A stretch of 64,000 nucleotides of DNA from Bradyrhizobium sp. CB1717. Lineage in GTDB: Bacteria; Pseudomonadota; Alphaproteobacteria; Rhizobiales; Xanthobacteraceae. The stretch spans positions 7,285,001-7,349,000 of the forward strand of contig NZ_CP121666.1 in the NCBI RefSeq assembly GCF_029714325.1. Reading direction: 5' to 3'. This document shows positions 46,773 through 56,534 of the stretch, piece by piece; positions within the stretch are counted from its first letter, which is position 1, and each line of letters begins with the position of its first letter. Below the pieces are notes generated by a model. The model had not been told where the DNA came from and searched no databases. It saw nothing but the letters and a program-made list of their open reading frames with translations. The translations under genes were made by a program, and so were the position numbers.

Positions 46773-48791
46773 TTATTGGCTCTTGCGGGCGATCGCCCGG
46801 CGGGCCGCTTCCGCAATGCTTTGCGGTGTGATGCCGAATTCGCGGTACAGCACTGGCGCCGGCGCCGAGGCGCCGAAACCGCGCATGCCGACGAATTCAC
46901 CGTCGGTGCCGATCCAGCGATGCCAATCGCCGGCTACGGCCGCCTCGATGCCGACGCGCGGTGCGGTGCCGAGCACGGCTGCGCGATAATCCTCCGGCTG
47001 CTCCTCGAACAGCGCGAAGCAGGGCGCGGAGACCACGGCCGCACGGATGTGCTCGGTCGCAAGCAGGCGGGCGGCTTCCAGGGCGATCGACACTTCCGAG
47101 CCGGTCGCCATCAGCGTGACGTCACGGCCGCCGTCCGGCGAGACGACGAGATAGGCGCCGCGTGCGACGCGATTCCTGCCGCGGACATCGCTGCGGAAGG
47201 TCGGCAGCGCCTGCCGCGACAGGCACAGCACCGAGGGGCGATCCTCCGCTTCGAGCGCGCAATCCCAGGCTTCCAGCGTTTCGACTGCGTCGGCCGGGCG
47301 AAACACAAGCAGGTTCGGAATGACGCGCAGCGCCGCGAGATGCTCGACCGGCTGGTGCGTCGGGCCATCCTCGCCGAGGCCGATCGAGTCGTGGGTCATC
47401 ACATGGATGACGCGCAGCCGCATCAGGGCCGCAAGGCGGATCGCGGGCCGGCTGTAATCGGAGAACGCGAGGAACGTGCCGCCATACGGGATGAGGCCGC
47501 CATGCAGCGCGAGGCCGTTCATCGCCGCAGCCATGCCGTGCTCGCGAATGCCGTAATGGATGTAGTCGCCGGCAAACGCACCACTCTTGACCGGCGCCTG
47601 CGCCTTGGCATGCGTCAGGTTCGAATGGGTCAGGTCCGCGGAGCCGCCGACCAGGCCGGGAATCGTTCCGGCGATGCCGTCGAGCACCTGTTGCGAGGCC
47701 TGCCGGGTCGCAAGCTTTGGACGCTCGCTGGCAAAGCGCTCGCGCAATTTCGTGGCGGCCAGCGCATAGGCCGCCGGCAGCGCGACGGCCTTGCCCTCGA
47801 CGAACAGGTCACGCTGCTCTGGCGTGGCGTCTTCGTAGCGATCGAGCCAGGCGAGCCGATCGACCTGCCCGCGCTGCCCGATCATCCGCCACGCCTTCTG
47901 GATCGTGACAGGCACCACGAAGGGCTGATAGTCCCAGCCGAGAATCCGACGCGCTGCCGCGGTCTGCTCGGTGCCGAGCGGCGCGCCATGCGCCTTCTCC
48001 GTGCCCTGCCGATCCGGCGCGCCATAGCCGATGATGGTGCGGCAGGCGATCAGCGACGGTTTTGCGGTCTCCCGCTCCTCCGCAATCGCCTGTGCAACGA
48101 CCTCGGGATCATGTCCGTCGACGCGGCGCACCGACCAGCCCGAGGCAGCGAAACGCGCGAGCTGGTCGTCCGATGTCGCGAGCGACGTCGGACCGTCGAT
48201 GGAGATGCCGTTGTCGTCGAACAGCACGATCAGCCGGCCGAGCCCGAGATGCCCGGCAAGCGAGATCGCCTCCTGGCTGATGCCCTCCATCAGGCAGCCG
48301 TCACCCGCGATGACATAGGTGAAGTGATCGACGAGGCCATCGCCATGCCGCGCATTGGCCATCCGCTCGGCGAGCGCCATGCCGACCGCGGTCGCAATGC
48401 CCTGCCCCAGCGGTCCCGTCGTGGTCTCGACGCCGGGCGTGTGGCCGTATTCGGGATGGCCCGGCGTCTTCGAGCCCCATTGGCGGAACGCCTTGATGTC
48501 GTCGATGCTGACATCGCCACCGGTCAGGTGCAGCAGTGCATAAAGCAGCATCGAGCCGTGGCCGGCCGAGAGGACAAAACGGTCGCGGTCCGGCCAGTTC
48601 GGATGCGCCGAGTCGAACTTGAGGAAGCGCGAGAACAGCACGGTTGCGACATCGGCCATGCCCATGGGCAGGCCGGGATGGCCCGACTGCGAGGTCTCGA
48701 TGGCGTCGACCGCGAGGAAGCGGACGGCATTGGCGAGATCGTTGTGCGTGACCGCCGTGAGGTCGGCTTCGGCGTGGACGGAGATGTTCAT
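46773..48791 (-). CDS. cbbT: transketolase
   Basis: This 672-residue ThDP enzyme transfers two-carbon units in sugar-phosphate regeneration. It has [12 protein letters not shown], the ThDP/Mg site [20 protein letters not shown] with the following DDN.IS.DG, and the catalytic Glu/[15 protein letters not shown] block. The C-terminal domain is normal in length. GAGGAGAG precedes the ATG. The operon position between cbbP and cbbA fits the Calvin role. Confidence 0.95.
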   Translation of the reverse strand: MNISVHAEADLTAVTHNDLANAVRFLAVDAIETSQSGHPGLPMGMADVATVLFSRFLKFDSAHPNWPDRDRFVLSAGHGSMLLYALLHLTGGDVSIDDIKAFRQWGSKTPGHPEYGHTPGVETTTGPLGQGIATAVGMALAERMANARHGDGLVDHFTYVIAGDGCLMEGISQEAISLAGHLGLGRLIVLFDDNGISIDGPTSLATSDDQLARFAASGWSVRRVDGHDPEVVAQAIAEERETAKPSLIACRTIIGYGAPDRQGTEKAHGAPLGTEQTAAARRILGWDYQPFVVPVTIQKAWRMIGQRGQVDRLAWLDRYEDATPEQRDLFVEGKAVALPAAYALAATKLRERFASERPKLATRQASQQVLDGIAGTIPGLVGGSADLTHSNLTHAKAQAPVKSGAFAGDYIHYGIREHGMAAAMNGLALHGGLIPYGGTFLAFSDYSRPAIRLAALMRLRVIHVMTHDSIGLGEDGPTHQPVEHLAALRVIPNLLVFRPADAVETLEAWDCALEAEDRPSVLCLSRQALPTFRSDVRGRNRVARGAYLVVSPDGGRDVTLMATGSEVSIALEAARLLATEHIRAAVVSAPCFALFEEQPEDYRAAVLGTAPRVGIEAAVAGDWHRWIGTDGEFVGMRGFGASAPAPVLYREFGITPQSIAEAARRAIARKSQ

Positions 48792-48807
48792 CGGATTCTC
48801 TCCTCGT

Positions 48808-49683
48808 TCACTTCAAGCTGCGCTTGCGCTCGATCAGCTGCATGATCAGCGGCGTCAGGATCAGCTGCATCGCCAGATCGAGCTTGGCGCCGGGGCACAC
48901 GATCGAGTTCGCGCGCGACATCCAGCTCTGCGGCAGCATCGAGAGCAGGTAGGGGAAGTCGATGCCGCGCGGATTCTTGAAGCGGATCACAACCATCGAT
49001 TCGTCCGGCGTCGGGATCCAGCGCGCGATGAACGGATTGGAGGTGTCCACCGTCGGGACGCGCTGGAAGTTGATGTCGGTCTCGGTGAATTGCGGGCAGA
49101 TGTAGTGGATGTAGTCGGGCATCCGCCGCAGGATGGTGTCAGTGACGGCCTCGGTCGAATAGCCGCGGGCGCTGCGGTCGCGGTGCAGCTTCTGGATCCA
49201 TTCGAGATTGATGACCGGCACGACGCCGATCTTCAGGTCGGCATAGCGCGCGACGTTGACCTTGTCGGTGACGACGGCGCCGTGCAGGCCCTCGTAGAAC
49301 AGCAGGTCGGAGTTCTCCGGCAGCTGCTTCCAGTCTGTGAAGGTGCCCGGTGCCGCGCCATGCAGCGCGGATTCCTCGGCGTCGTGGACGTAGTGCCGCG
49401 TCACCGCGGTGCCGGTCTCGCCGTAGTCGCGGAAGGCGCGTTCCAGCTCCTCGAACAGATTGGTCTCGGGGCTGAAATGGCTGAAGTGCTTGTTGCCGCG
49501 CTCGGCCTCCTTCGCCATCTGCGTGCGCATCTCGGCGCGGTCATAGCGATGGAATGCGTCGCCTTCGATGTAGGCGGCGTTGACCTTCTCGCGGAAGAAT
49601 ATCTGCTCGAACGTCTTCTTGACCGAGGTGGTGCCGGCGCCGGAGGAGCCGGTGATCGAGATGATCGGGTGTTTCCTGGACAT
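48808..49683 (-). CDS. cbbP: phosphoribulokinase
   Basis: This 291-residue bacterial-type PRK phosphorylates ribulose 5-phosphate to the RuBisCO substrate. It has the P-loop [18 protein letters not shown], the substrate segment [13 protein letters not shown] and a Walker-B-like LLFYEGLHG. Prokaryotic PRKs are octameric and NADH-activated (family knowledge). The ATG at 49683 has GAGGTGAACGC upstream. Gaps to cbbF and cbbT are 13 and 16 bp. Confidence 0.95.
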   Translation of the reverse strand: MSRKHPIISITGSSGAGTTSVKKTFEQIFFREKVNAAYIEGDAFHRYDRAEMRTQMAKEAERGNKHFSHFSPETNLFEELERAFRDYGETGTAVTRHYVHDAEESALHGAAPGTFTDWKQLPENSDLLFYEGLHGAVVTDKVNVARYADLKIGVVPVINLEWIQKLHRDRSARGYSTEAVTDTILRRMPDYIHYICPQFTETDINFQRVPTVDTSNPFIARWIPTPDESMVVIRFKNPRGIDFPYLLSMLPQSWMSRANSIVCPGAKLDLAMQLILTPLIMQLIERKRSLK

Positions 49684-49696
49684 GCGTTCACCTCGC

Positions 49697-50734
49697 TCAG
49701 AGTCGGAAGAATCCGCGCCGCGCGAACAGCGGCGCCGAGACGCTGGCAACCAGCAGCGGATCGCAATGCAGCTCCTCGACGCGCCGCACCTCGTTGCTCG
49801 AGCCCATGATCAGCGGCACACGCTGGTGCAGGCTCTGCGCGGAGAGGTCGAGGATGCGCTCGCGCCCGGTCGAGGCCGAGCCGCCGGCCTGCTCGATGAT
49901 CATCGCCATCGGATGCGCCTCGTAGGCGAGGCGCAGGCGGCCGTCGCCATAGCCGGGCCGCGCGTCGGAGGGATAGAGGAACACGCCGCCGCGCGTGAGG
50001 ATGCGATAGGCCTCCGCGACCAGCGAGCCGATCCAGCGCATGTTGAAATCATGATTGGCGGGCCCCTCGACGCCGGCAAGGCATTCGTCGATGAAGGCGC
50101 GCACCGGCGAATCCCAATGCCGGCGATTTGACGTGTTGATCGCGAACTCCTCGCAGGCCTCGGAGATCTGCACGGCGCTGCGCGCGAGGCGGAAGCAGCC
50201 GGCCCTGCGGTCGAGCGTGAAGATGTCGACGCCGTCGCCGAGCGTCAGCACCAACGAGGTCTGCGGGCCGTAGGTGACGAAGCCCGCCGCGAGCTGCGCC
50301 GAGCCGCGCTGATGGAAGGCGAGCGTGAGATCATCGGGCGCCGGCAGGATCGAGAAGATCGTGCCGACGGTCATGTTGATGTCGATGTTGGAGGAGCCGT
50401 CGAGCGGATCGATCGCGACGCAGATGCGGCCCTCGCGGTCGCCGATCTGCGGCTCGCGCATCTCCTCCGACGCCAGCGCGGCGACCGGCAGCCTGCCGAG
50501 GCAGCGGCGCAGGATCGCATCGGCCTGCACGTCGAGATCCCGCTGGACATCGCCGTCGCTGTTGCGGCCCGTCGTCAGGCCCGATGCATCCGCGAGATCG
50601 CCGGTGGCGATGAGGTCGGCGATCTCGATCGCCGCCGCCGCGATGGCATCAACCGCGGCCGCCACGGCCAGCGCGTGCGGCGCGGTCTCGGAATACCGTT
50701 GAAGGTGGTCGTCCAGCCTGAGTTGCCCGGTCAT
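49697..50734 (-). CDS. cbbF: fructose-1,6-bisphosphatase class I (Calvin-cycle)
   Basis: This 345-residue Mg-dependent phosphatase is the first gene of the cbb operon. It has the metal-binding motif [15 protein letters not shown] and the catalytic Glu in ASEEMREP. The substrate/lithium-sensitive motif is FLYPSDAR...[11 protein letters not shown]. In such operons it also acts on sedoheptulose 1,7-bisphosphate. I used the ATG at 50734 ([10 protein letters not shown]). The intergenic region to cbbR lies upstream. Confidence 0.94.
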   Translation of the reverse strand: MTGQLRLDDHLQRYSETAPHALAVAAAVDAIAAAAIEIADLIATGDLADASGLTTGRNSDGDVQRDLDVQADAILRRCLGRLPVAALASEEMREPQIGDREGRICVAIDPLDGSSNIDINMTVGTIFSILPAPDDLTLAFHQRGSAQLAAGFVTYGPQTSLVLTLGDGVDIFTLDRRAGCFRLARSAVQISEACEEFAINTSNRRHWDSPVRAFIDECLAGVEGPANHDFNMRWIGSLVAEAYRILTRGGVFLYPSDARPGYGDGRLRLAYEAHPMAMIIEQAGGSASTGRERILDLSAQSLHQRVPLIMGSSNEVRRVEELHCDPLLVASVSAPLFARRGFFRL

Positions 50735-50853
50735 CTGCGTCCATCCCCTGGGCCGGCGCCGCATCCATTGCCCTCCACGCTGGAGTCGGTGCGGTCAGTC
50801 CCGGCATCAGGAGATTGACAGGGGCGGCTTAATAAGGAAAATTTCTATTCATA
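50735..50853. promoter_or_regulatory. cbbF-cbbR divergent control region
   Basis: This 119-bp region between the cbb operon and cbbR is AT-rich at its right end. An imperfect direct repeat, AATTTCTATTCATAATG (50840-50856) and AATTTTCTTATAATGG (from 50871), spans the cbbR start. CbbR proteins bind T-N11-A-type sites in such regions, but I cannot fix the exact operators. Confidence 0.5.
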
Positions 50854-51831
50854 ATGAGTGCCAAAGAATTTTCTTATAATGGCCCCGGCCATGCGGCAGC
50901 CCAGCTCCGGCATCTGACGATCCGGCAGCTTCGCTCGCTTGCGGCGCTGTCCGCCAAGGGCAGCGTGACCGCGGCGTCCGGCCATCTCGGGCTGACGCAG
51001 CCGGCCGTGACCCAGCAGCTGCGGCAGCTTCAGGACCTCGCCGGCCTGCCGCTGGTGCAGCGGACCGGTGACGGCATGTTGCTGACCGAGGCGGGCAAGG
51101 AGGTACTGGCGCTGGCCGAGCGAGTCGAAGCCGCCATCATGGATTGCCAGGGCGCGCTCGACCTGCTGGCGGGACGAACCGGCGGCACGGTGCAGCTCGG
51201 CGCGGTTTCGACCGCGAAATATTTCGTGCCGCATGCCATCGCGGCGTTCTCGAAGCGGCATCCCAAGATCGAGATCAAGCTCACCATCGGCAACCGCGAG
51301 GAGATTCGCGAGGCCATGCACGGCTACGACCTCGATTTCGCGGTGATGGGTCGGCCACCGGCCGACGTCAGCGTCGACGTCCGTCAGCTCGGACGCAATC
51401 CGCACGTCATCGTCGCGCGCAAGGGGCACTGGCTGGAGAAGGATTCCGGCCTAAGCCTGACCGACCTCGTGCACGAGACCTTCCTCACCCGCGAGCCCGG
51501 CTCGGGCACGCGGACGCTGATGGAGGGCATGTTCCAGAGGTCGGACCTCGAGCCGATCATCGGCATGGAGATGAGCAGCAACGAGACCATCAAGCAGGCG
51601 GTGATTGCGGGGCTCGGCATCGCCTTCATCTCGGCCCATACGGTCGCGCATGAGCTCGCCGAGGGCCGGCTGATCGTGCTCGATGTCGCCGGCCTGCCGA
51701 TCGTCCGCCAGTGGTACGTGATCCGCCGCAGCGACAAGGTGCTGCTGCCGCCGGCGCAGGCGATGTTCGATTTTCTTGGTTCCGAGGGGGCGAACTATCT
51801 GCCCGTCGTGCCCGAGCTTGGCGGGCCATAG
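50854..51831 (+). CDS. cbbR: LysR-type regulator of the Calvin cluster
   Basis: The protein has 325 residues. The N-terminal winged HTH (LTIRQLRSLAALSAKGSVTA, LGLTQPAVTQQLRQLQDLAG) is followed by the periplasmic-binding-fold effector domain (about 105-315). It is divergent from cbbF, the standard arrangement for the activator of cbb operons that senses phosphorylated metabolites. The annotated ATG has only a distant AAGGA; a few N-terminal residues may therefore not be translated. Confidence 0.9.
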   Translation: MSAKEFSYNGPGHAAAQLRHLTIRQLRSLAALSAKGSVTAASGHLGLTQPAVTQQLRQLQDLAGLPLVQRTGDGMLLTEAGKEVLALAERVEAAIMDCQGALDLLAGRTGGTVQLGAVSTAKYFVPHAIAAFSKRHPKIEIKLTIGNREEIREAMHGYDLDFAVMGRPPADVSVDVRQLGRNPHVIVARKGHWLEKDSGLSLTDLVHETFLTREPGSGTRTLMEGMFQRSDLEPIIGMEMSSNETIKQAVIAGLGIAFISAHTVAHELAEGRLIVLDVAGLPIVRQWYVIRRSDKVLLPPAQAMFDFLGSEGANYLPVVPELGGP

Positions 51832-51842
51832 CCCGCCGATGG

Positions 51843-51935
51843 TTATGCCATCAGCTTCATCGCGATCGTCGCCGCCAGAATGACGATGATCTGCAGCAGG
51901 CGCTCTGTGGTGAAGATGCGGTTGAAGGTGGTCAT
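51843..51935 (-). CDS. possible single-helix micro-protein (30 aa)
   Basis: A 30-codon frame (MTTFNRIFTTERLLQIIVIL...) encodes one transmembrane helix (about residues 12-29). GGAGG and GGGGGCGAG lie upstream of the ATG. It directly follows the convergent cbbR stop. Only the hydrophobic pattern and the ribosome site support it. Confidence 0.4.
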   Translation of the reverse strand: MTTFNRIFTTERLLQIIVILAATIAMKLMA

Positions 51936-52071
51936 CACTCGCCCCCGACCTCCCTGACGGAGATCTCCATCGGGATGTTGCTAGCACAAGCGGGCCTCGA
52001 GACAACTCCGTAGTCGTCCCGGGTCGCGCGCCCGGCCGGGCCGATCGCACCCCGCCCTGCGCGGTGAACGA

Positions 52072-52281
52072 TCAGGCCGCAAGCGGAGCGGCGTAGTCGA
52101 TGCGCGCGGCGAAGTAGGCTTCCAGCTCCGACAGTGCCCGCGCTTCCCAATCCCTCGCCTGCTCCAGCAGCGACCAGCTCTGGCCCGGGCGGAATGCGGC
52201 GGTCTGGCGATAGAGCGATGCGATGCCCCGATAGCGGCGCACGTTCTCCAGGATGGCGTGTCCGTTGATCTGGCCGTTCAT
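52072..52281 (-). CDS. small helical protein (69 aa), paralogue of 41540-41746
   Basis: This 69-residue protein (MNGQINGHAILENVRRYRGI...) shares ENVRRYR, ASL-RQ-AA-RP-Q-W-LL-QA and acidic Leu spacing with the small protein on the other side of the Calvin cluster. GGGAG lies 9 bases before the ATG at 52281. Function is unknown; there is no membrane segment. Confidence 0.68.
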   Translation of the reverse strand: MNGQINGHAILENVRRYRGIASLYRQTAAFRPGQSWSLLEQARDWEARALSELEAYFAARIDYAAPLAA

Positions 52282-52419
52282 GGTCGAAAACTCCCTCGTC
52301 ATTCCCGGGGGAGAAATTGCGGCCAAATCTTTTTCGAAAAGTTAGCGGCGCCCGGCAAGCTCGCGCATGGTTGCCGGACTGTTGCGCGTGCGCAACGCGT
52401 GACCTCACGCAATGCCGGT

Positions 52420-52839
52420 TTATTGCGAATTCGTTGCCGCGCTCTTGCCCGGAGGCTTCAGCCCGCCTCGGCTGATGATCGTCATCGTCTCGCGGCACAG
52501 ATCGGCAAGGCCGATCAGGAGCACGGCGAGCAGGCAGAACAGGTTGATGGAATCCGCATTCGCGCTGCTCAGCGGACTGAACTCGAAGAATGGCGGTATG
52601 AACGCCCACCACACCAGCGGAATGGTGAGCAGCGCGGCGAAGGCCGCCGCCGGCGCGCCCGCGACGAACGCGAGCACGAACAGGCTGGGCACGAACGCGG
52701 CGAAATAAAGCTTTGCGCCGAGCGCGACGCAGATGCCCTGAAGCAGGGCCGACACTGCGACGATGACGAGTCCCAGCAGAAACGCCTGCCACGACCATGG
52801 CCGTACCCGCGGTACGCCAAACAGCCCCGCTCGCCTCAT
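52420..52839 (-). CDS. orphan DUF4118 (KdpD-type) membrane domain protein
   Basis: This 139-residue protein has four transmembrane helices in the DUF4118 arrangement normally found in front of histidine kinases such as KdpD. No kinase, GAF or PAS domain follows: the protein ends in a short basic tail (SRGGLKPPGKSAATNSQ). It could be a stand-alone membrane sensor or a relic. No kinase gene lies next to it. Confidence 0.75.
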   Translation of the reverse strand: MRRAGLFGVPRVRPWSWQAFLLGLVIVAVSALLQGICVALGAKLYFAAFVPSLFVLAFVAGAPAAAFAALLTIPLVWWAFIPPFFEFSPLSSANADSINLFCLLAVLLIGLADLCRETMTIISRGGLKPPGKSAATNSQ

Positions 52840-53001
52840 CAGCCTCCCCCTGCCGCCCGTTAACCAGGTCCGATTGCGACGAAAGTACTACAACTGCAAC
52901 CCATCCGCGAGATGGAAATTGCGGCACACACGGCATGGCAGGGCCGCATGTCCGCGGCTTGGTAAACACCGGCATCGCACAATGTCCGTCCCGGCCGGCC
53001 G

Positions 53002-54195
53002 CTACTCGGTGGCCGCATAGAGCAGGCCCACGACCGGCAGAGCGAGGCCAATGGCCGATGCGAGCATCCAGCCGCCTTGCGCGAAGGCCCAGGCGCCGAC
53101 CGCCGAGCCGGCAGCGCCGGCCGCGAAGAACGTCGCCATGTAGAGGCCGTTGAGGCGGCTGCGATGCTCGTGCCCGAGCGCGAAGATGGCGCGGAAACCG
53201 AGCACCACGTTGCCCTGCGCGCCGATATCGATGGCAATCGCGGCCACGACCAGGCAGGCGAGGTTCAGCATCGAGCCGGGCGCGCCGATATAGGTCGCGA
53301 GGAAGCCGACGGCCGCGAGCAGCATAGCAACCAGCGTCGCGATGCGGCTATGGCCGCGATCGGCGAGCCGGCCCGCGATCGGGGCTGCGAACACGCCGGC
53401 GACGCCGGCCAGGGCGAATAGCGCGATGCCGCGCTGGGAGAAGCCGAATGCCCCTGCGAGCTGGAGCGGCGCGACGGTCCAGAACAGGGTGAAGCAGCCG
53501 AACAGGCTGGCCTGGTAGAGCGCGCGGCGCCGGAGCAGCGGCGTGTGCAGGGCGAGGTGCGGCATCGACAGCAGCAGCGTGCCGTAATGCATGCGCACGA
53601 CCGGCTTGCGCTTCGGCAGCGTCATCCACAGCACGGTGGCGAGCACGACCATAAGGGCGGCGGAGGCGAAGAACACCGCATGCCAGGACGATGCCGCGGT
53701 GACGAAGCTCGACACCGGACGCGCCAGCATGATGCCGAGCATCAGGCCGGTCGAGACGTTGCCGACGACGCGGCCGCGGATGGCTTCCGGGGCCAGATGC
53801 GCGGCATAGGGAATGATGATCTGCACCGCGACCGAACCGAGCCCGATGAACAGCGCGGCGATCAGGAACGGCAGCGCATGGGTGGCGAAGGCTGCGGCAA
53901 GCAGCGACGCAGCGCCGAGCGTGATGACGGAGCAGATCAGGATACGGTTCTCGACGAGATCGCCGAGCGGCACGATGAACAGCAGCCCCACGCCATAGCC
54001 GATCTGGGTCATGGTCACGATCAGCCCCGCCGCTGCATGCGACAGGCCGAGCGCGGCGCTGATCGGGGCGATCAGCGGCTGCGCATAATAGATGTTGGCC
54101 GCGACCATGCCACAGGCCGCGGCAAGCACGAAGGTCAGGCGCTGCGAGACCGCATCCGGCTCGGGGGCGGTCTCGATCGTGGCATTCATCGTCAT
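53002..54195 (-). CDS. MFS transporter (drug/arabinose-efflux type)
   Basis: This 397-residue inner-membrane protein has 12 predicted helices. The N-terminal half shows AAGLIVTMTQIGYGVGLLF and motif A (VPLGDLVENR). It resembles YnfM/AraJ-type proton-driven exporters. The substrate is unknown. It lies downstream of a TetR gene, and both starts are preceded by the same 24-bp operator-like sequence. Confidence 0.87.
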   Translation of the reverse strand: MTMNATIETAPEPDAVSQRLTFVLAAACGMVAANIYYAQPLIAPISAALGLSHAAAGLIVTMTQIGYGVGLLFIVPLGDLVENRILICSVITLGAASLLAAAFATHALPFLIAALFIGLGSVAVQIIIPYAAHLAPEAIRGRVVGNVSTGLMLGIMLARPVSSFVTAASSWHAVFFASAALMVVLATVLWMTLPKRKPVVRMHYGTLLLSMPHLALHTPLLRRRALYQASLFGCFTLFWTVAPLQLAGAFGFSQRGIALFALAGVAGVFAAPIAGRLADRGHSRIATLVAMLLAAVGFLATYIGAPGSMLNLACLVVAAIAIDIGAQGNVVLGFRAIFALGHEHRSRLNGLYMATFFAAGAAGSAVGAWAFAQGGWMLASAIGLALPVVGLLYAATE

Positions 54196-54215
54196 TCACG
54201 CAGTCTCCGATAATC

Positions 54216-54239
54216 GGGAACGTTCATTCCCTAATAAGG
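54216..54239 (-). promoter_or_regulatory. candidate TetR operator upstream of the MFS gene
   Basis: The inverted repeat GGGAA-CGTTCA-TTCCC with a TAATAAGG flank lies 21 bp before the MFS start. It matches the site at 54880-54903 at 18 or more of 24 positions in the same orientation. Confidence 0.6.
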
Positions 54240-54246
54240 CACAAAT

Positions 54247-54867
54247 TCAGGCGAGCAGTTTCATCGCGACGCCGACGAGGCGCTCGCCGTCGAGCGGCAG
54301 GCGCGCCTTGCCGACGACGCGCATGCCCTGCGTGATGCAGATCATCAGCCGCGCGGTGTCGTCGGCATTGACACGGCCCGGAATCGAGCCGTCGGCCTGG
54401 CCCTCGCGGATGAGGCCGGCGATGAAATCTTCATTTGTCTTGAGCTGGGCCTCGACGCGTGCCCGGATCGCCGGATCGACCGCCGACAATTCCACCGCGC
54501 TGCCGACCACGAGGCAGCCGCGCCGCCCCTCGATGCCCTGGGAATGTTCGACATAGGATAGGAGCACGTTGCGCAGCCGCTCGCGGCCATTGCCCCCGCG
54601 CGCCGCGGCGCTGCGGGTCTGCTCCTGGCGCAAGCCGGTGTAACGCTCGAAGGCGGCGAGGAACACGGCATGCTTGTCGCGAAACGCCTTGTAGACGCTG
54701 CCGGTGGCAAGCCGCATCGCCGCGGTGAGGTCGCCGATCGAGGTGGCGTGATAACCGCGCTCGCGAAACACCCGAAGGGCGCGGTCGAGCGCGGTATCCA
54801 TGTCGAACTCCCGGGGACGACCTGGCGGACGGGCGCTGGCTTGCGATCGGCGGGCGGCTTTTTGCAT
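54247..54867 (-). CDS. TetR/AcrR-family repressor
   Basis: The protein has 206 residues. The N-terminal HTH is recognisable (ALRVFRERGYHATSIGDLTA, ATGSVYKAFRDKHAVF). The ligand domain resembles the TetR_C group that represses neighbouring MFS pumps. I chose the ATG at 54867 because the upstream frame enters repeat DNA. Operator-like sites in front of itself and of the MFS gene suggest autoregulation. Confidence 0.87.
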   Translation of the reverse strand: MQKAARRSQASARPPGRPREFDMDTALDRALRVFRERGYHATSIGDLTAAMRLATGSVYKAFRDKHAVFLAAFERYTGLRQEQTRSAAARGGNGRERLRNVLLSYVEHSQGIEGRRGCLVVGSAVELSAVDPAIRARVEAQLKTNEDFIAGLIREGQADGSIPGRVNADDTARLMICITQGMRVVGKARLPLDGERLVGVAMKLLA

Positions 54868-54879
54868 TGCGGCATAATA

Positions 54880-54903
54880 GGGAATGATCGTTTCCGAATA
54901 AAG
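54880..54903 (-). promoter_or_regulatory. candidate TetR operator upstream of its own gene
   Basis: The imperfect inverted repeat GGGAATGATCGTTTCC with GAATAAAG flank lies 13 bp before the TetR start and pairs with the copy at 54216-54239. Confidence 0.6.
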
Positions 54904-54967
54904 ACACGTGGTTGTGATTGGGTAGAAGTGCGGAGTGGCCGGTTTGCAGCCAGGGAAGCCGCCAACC

Positions 54968-55030
54968 CCCGTCATCCTTCGAGGCTTGCTCCACAGCGCG
55001 TGCGCCGCGGAGCGCACCTCAGGGTGACGG
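54968..55030. repeat. intergenic repeat (GTCATCCTTCGAGG type)
   Basis: The ends CCGTCATCC and GGGTGACGG with GCGCGTGCGCCGCGG between them form an imperfect palindrome. It is one of three repeats that, with short spacers, fill the 477-bp gene-free stretch 54868-55344. No gene is seen there. Confidence 0.6.
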
Positions 55031-55058
55031 TCATAGAGTGCACTCACTGCTTCAACAT

Positions 55059-55139
55059 CGTCATTGCGAGCGCAGCGAAGCAATCAAGAATCTCTCCGCG
55101 GAAAGACTCTGGATTGCTTCGCTGCGCTCGCAATGACGG
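55059..55139. repeat. intergenic inverted repeat (GTCATTGCGAGCGCAGCG type)
   Basis: The arms CGTCATTGCGAGCGCAGCG and CGCTGCGCTCGCAATGACG are perfect inverted copies, extended by AAGCAATC / GATTGCTT. This hairpin-forming element is widely dispersed in Bradyrhizobium-like genomes. Confidence 0.75.
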
Positions 55140-55173
55140 AGTGTGTGGCAACGGCTTCGTCCTCGAAATGCCG

Positions 55174-55277
55174 CCGTCATTCCCCGCGAAGGCGGGGAAT
55201 CCAGTACGCTGTGGCCTTTCGGGTAGGCCACAGCTGGCTCGGCGTACTGGATCGCCCGGTCAAGCCGGGCGATCCAG
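55174..55277. repeat. intergenic repeat (CCCCGCGAAGGCGGGG family)
   Basis: This element has the same left half as the one at 3255-3376 (GTCATTCCCCGCGAAGGCGG, then AATCCAGTACGC), an internal TGTGGCC / GGCCACA hairpin and GTACTGGATCGCCCG. The right end differs (GATCCAGTG instead of GATGAC), so it is partial. Confidence 0.7.
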
Positions 55278-55344
55278 TGCCAAATGCCGGGCGAGCGAGC
55301 CCGGGATTTTGCTTCGCTCCATCCGGGCTACAAGGGAGAACGCA

Positions 55345-56298
55345 TCACCCCTTCACCGGCGTGCCATCCGCCATGGTCGTCACGCCCTTGCGCTCCACGA
55401 TCATCCCGTAGGCCCGCGGCTGGCGGTGAGCGTCGAAATTGAACGTCGTGCGCTTGTAGGAATTGCAGAGATCGAGATCGCAGCGGGCGAGCGCGAGCTC
55501 GTCGCCCTTGGTCGTGCAGCGCGCGATGATCTCGCCCGAGGGTGCGATGATGCAGCTGCCGCCGATGTGGTCGACGCCCTCCTCGACCCCGGCCTTGGCG
55601 ACGCCGACCACGAAGGTGCCGTTCTGGTAGGCGCCGGACTGCATCACCAGGTGATTGTGGAACAGCGAGAGGTCGTCATGCTCCGGCGCGGGCGGATTGT
55701 GAACCGGCGTGTTGTAGCCAATCATCACCATCTCGACGCCCTGCAGGCCCATCACGCGATAGGTCTCGCTCCAGCGGCGGTCGTTGCAGATCGCCATTCC
55801 CATCATACCGCCGAACGCATCTGCGACGCCAAAGCCGCCGCCGGGCTCGAAATAACGCTTCTCCAGATGCTGGAATTCGCGCCACGGCTCGTGCTCGGCA
55901 TGGCCGGGCAGATGGACCTTGCGGTACTTCGCAACGATCGCGCCGCTCTTGTCGACGAGAATGGAAGTATTGTAGCGCCTGACGCTGCCGGCCTCTGCCG
56001 TCAGCTCGGCATAGCCGAGGTAAAATCCGATGCCGAGCTCACCGGCGAGATCGAACAGGGCTCGCGTCTCCGGCCCCGGCATCTCGCGCTCGAAAAAGCT
56101 GTCGATCTCAGCCTGATCCTCGAAATACCAGCGCGGAAAGAACGTGGTCAGCGCGAGCTCGGGATAGACGATCAGGTCGCAGCCATTGGCCTTTGCCTGG
56201 CGCATCAACGCGATCAGCCGCGCCACCACCTCGGTCCTGGTCTCGGCTCGCGCAATCGGGCCGAGCTGGCCGGCCGCCACATTCACAAATCTCGCCAC
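55345..56298 (-). CDS. N-carbamoyl-D-amino acid hydrolase
   Basis: This is a 317-residue nitrilase-superfamily amidohydrolase. The Glu-Lys-Cys triad is present: E47 (YPELALTTFF), K127 (KYRKVHLPGH) and C171 (AICNDRRW). Long stretches such as GQLGPIARAETR, TTFFPRW and FQHLEKRYFEPG match what I recall of the Agrobacterium D-carbamoylase. It would convert N-carbamoyl-D-amino acids to D-amino acids, CO2 and ammonia. No hydantoinase gene is adjacent, so the physiological substrate is open. Confidence 0.87.
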   Translation of the reverse strand: MARFVNVAAGQLGPIARAETRTEVVARLIALMRQAKANGCDLIVYPELALTTFFPRWYFEDQAEIDSFFEREMPGPETRALFDLAGELGIGFYLGYAELTAEAGSVRRYNTSILVDKSGAIVAKYRKVHLPGHAEHEPWREFQHLEKRYFEPGGGFGVADAFGGMMGMAICNDRRWSETYRVMGLQGVEMVMIGYNTPVHNPPAPEHDDLSLFHNHLVMQSGAYQNGTFVVGVAKAGVEEGVDHIGGSCIIAPSGEIIARCTTKGDELALARCDLDLCNSYKRTTFNFDAHRQPRAYGMIVERKGVTTMADGTPVKG

Positions 56299-56534
56299 AC
56301 GTCTGTCCTTCGCTCTTTCGGACGTGCGCTACCCGCGCCGTCGTGCCCGCGCACATGCAGATTCCGCGCCTATGACGCGCGCCGCGCAAGAGCAAGCCGG
56401 CCTCGCGCACATCATCGAGGAACTTCCGTTGCCAATCTGCAACGGTTCCCCACGGTCTGAAGCCGGCCAAAAGAAACTCCCATTGCGGCCACGAACCGCT
56501 CTCACAACGCCGTGAGACTAGCAGGGGAATAACG

